DNA of 7,669 nt from Spirochaetaceae bacterium. Its GTDB lineage: Bacteria; Spirochaetota; Spirochaetia; Treponematales; Breznakiellaceae. Position numbers and translations under genes: made by a program. Positions 6,771 through 7,669 of the stretch are shown here, in pieces. Below the pieces are notes generated by a model, which did not search any database, was not told where the DNA came from, and saw only the letters and a list, made by a program, of their open reading frames with translations. The DNA is taken from NCBI GenBank assembly GCA_031288215.1, contig JAITRV010000144.1:1-7669 (forward strand), given 5' to 3'. Numbering within the stretch: position 1 is the first letter of the stretch; each line of letters opens with the position of its first letter.

Positions 6771-7526
6771 ATGGAGCTGTTAAAAACCATAGCCCTTTTT
6801 ACCCTGGTCGGGATAAGCGTCATCCTCCTCACCCCCCTGGCGGTCCTGGCCATTATCCTGTATTTTGCCGGTTTCCGCCGGGCCATGTCCTTCTGTACCT
6901 ACAAAATCGCCCAGGGCTGGGCCTGGACCTTCATCCGACTGGTGGGCTGCCGCCTCACCGTAGAGGGCAGGGAACATATCATCAAGGAAGGCGGCCTCTG
7001 CTTCGTCAGCAACCACGGGAGCATCTTCGATATCCTCCTCATCCTGGCCCTGGCGGGACGGCCCGTGGGGTTCATTGCGAAACAGGAACTGGCCTGGATA
7101 CCCCTGCTCAATATGTGGATCCTCCTCCTGGGAGGGCTGTTTATCGACCGCCGGCATACCCGCAGGAGCATTAAACGGGCCATCGAAACCATTGAGGCGG
7201 GAATCCGGCGGATCAATGCCGGAGGGGCCATGATCATCTTCCCCGAAGGGACCCGGAGCCGGGGCCGGGGGTTGCTCCCCTTCAAGCCCGGGGCGCTTAA
7301 ACTGGCGACCCAGGCGGGGGCCCCCATCAACCCCCTGTCCATCACCGGCAGCGACGAGGTCTTTGAAAAAACCGGCCGGATCCGGGCGGCCCCCGTCCGG
7401 GTAGTCTTTGGGGAACCCTTCTATACCGCGGACCTTTCCGCCGAGGACCGCCGCAAGCGCCTCCCCGATCAGGTCCGGGAACGCATAGCCCAAGGTCTCG
7501 CCGCCGGGGATACCCCGGAGGGCTGA
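6771..7526 (+). CDS. plsC: 1-acyl-sn-glycerol-3-phosphate acyltransferase (PlsC family)
   Basis: A 251-residue membrane-associated enzyme expected to acylate lysophosphatidic acid to phosphatidic acid in phospholipid synthesis. Residues 5-33 form a long hydrophobic N-terminal membrane segment. Motif I is NHGSIFD with H82 and D87 (HxxxxD catalytic pair). The following GFIAK (100-104) and LGGLFIDR (120-127) match motif II. FPEGTRSR (157-164) is motif III, and APINPLSI (184-191) fits motif IV. Length is normal for PlsC. The start at 6771 has GGGAG eight bases upstream, 14 bases after the HAD stop. Substrate specificity within the LPLAT family cannot be proven from sequence; a different lyso-acceptor is possible. 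Oddity: the last residues, AAGDTPEG, and the TGA stop itself fall inside the dispersed repeat at 7503-7584, so the native C-terminus was probably replaced or trimmed by repeat DNA. Confidence 0.93.
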   Translation: MELLKTIALFTLVGISVILLTPLAVLAIILYFAGFRRAMSFCTYKIAQGWAWTFIRLVGCRLTVEGREHIIKEGGLCFVSNHGSIFDILLILALAGRPVGFIAKQELAWIPLLNMWILLLGGLFIDRRHTRRSIKRAIETIEAGIRRINAGGAMIIFPEGTRSRGRGLLPFKPGALKLATQAGAPINPLSITGSDEVFEKTGRIRAAPVRVVFGEPFYTADLSAEDRRKRLPDQVRERIAQGLAAGDTPEG

Positions 7527-7584
7527 TCCTCCCGGCACGGGCCGGCAGGGGCCGGCACAAGAGATATCTGCGGGGGGGGTCCTG
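7503..7584 (-). repeat. Inverted copy of one arm of the 537-758 palindrome, overlapping the plsC stop
   Basis: Read as reverse complement, this stretch aligns with 672-754 over about 82 bases with only a few substitutions and single-base indels. The part from 7528 to 7584 differs at about one position, including an identical run of eight G (7572-7579; eight C at 677-684) and the word AGATATCTGC. Similarity stops after 7584. On the other side it extends into the plsC coding end, where GGGCTGA here corresponds to GGGCTGG in the other copy, so one base makes the stop codon. Only one arm is present, not the whole palindrome. Confidence 0.85.
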
Positions 7585-7669
7585 TCAGGGAAATACCCCG
7601 GTCGCCCCCTGTTCGCGACGTTGCTCTTGATGCCTACGGCATAACTGGTTCCTCTGCTCAAAAGGGGTC
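7585..7669. other. Unassigned sequence after the repeat
   Basis: No gene or terminator is convincing in these last 85 bases. A GGGAAATACCCC word at 7588-7599 recalls the repeat's GGGGATAC boxes. A small hairpin ATGCC-TAC-GGCAT lies at 7630-7642. A minus-strand frame beginning here runs antisense through all of plsC and is most likely a shadow. No terminator for the mfd-HAD-plsC unit is seen before the window ends. Confidence 0.4.

Noticed and set aside
6780..7661. Minus-strand frame antisense to plsC starting in the last bases
   Set aside because: It lies antisense to a complete acyltransferase with intact motifs, and its product is Gly/Pro/Asp-rich without a recognisable domain.

Overview
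This is a GC-rich bacterial window. Its protein content suggests a spirochaete, probably Treponema-related (termite-gut treponemes are my best guess). The basis is protein style: a surface protein with bacterial Ig-like character, a degenerate receiver fused to PilZ, and an ordinary Mfd. No rRNA or other decisive marker is present, so the assignment is tentative.

Layout. Positions 1-327 (+) hold the 3' end of a Thr/Ala/Gly-rich, probably surface-exposed protein. It is followed by two hairpins, the second a classic bidirectional intrinsic terminator. Positions 441-772 are a non-coding gap between convergent genes, dominated by a nested imperfect palindrome at 537-758. Positions 773-2535 (-) hold a two-gene operon: a 327-aa secreted protein of unknown function, then a receiver-like/PilZ protein coupled to it by an ATGA overlap. 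Positions 2536-2600 are a compact divergent promoter region centred on a perfect 12-bp palindrome. Positions 2601-7526 (+) hold three co-directional genes: mfd (transcription-repair coupling factor), a HAD-IA phosphatase of YihX type and a PlsC-type acyltransferase. Positions 7527-7669 hold another copy of the repeat and unassigned sequence.

The genes do not form one obvious pathway. Mfd is genome maintenance, PlsC is phospholipid synthesis, the HAD protein is probably a small-molecule phosphatase, and the minus-strand pair links an exported protein to a likely cyclic-di-GMP sensor.

The most unusual signal is a dispersed GC-rich repeat. A module of the form GGGGATAC, then 14-19 bases, then CCGGCRYGGG occurs four times: near 545-576, 715-749 (inverted), 778-814 (inverted) and 7506-7541. 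Two of these copies run into the 3' ends of unrelated genes (PilZ and plsC) and are read in the same frame. Both proteins therefore end in a GDTP-containing tail that looks repeat-derived. A third and fourth copy form the arms of the 222-bp palindrome just beyond the PilZ stop. I see no CRISPR array, tRNA, rRNA or recognisable transposase.
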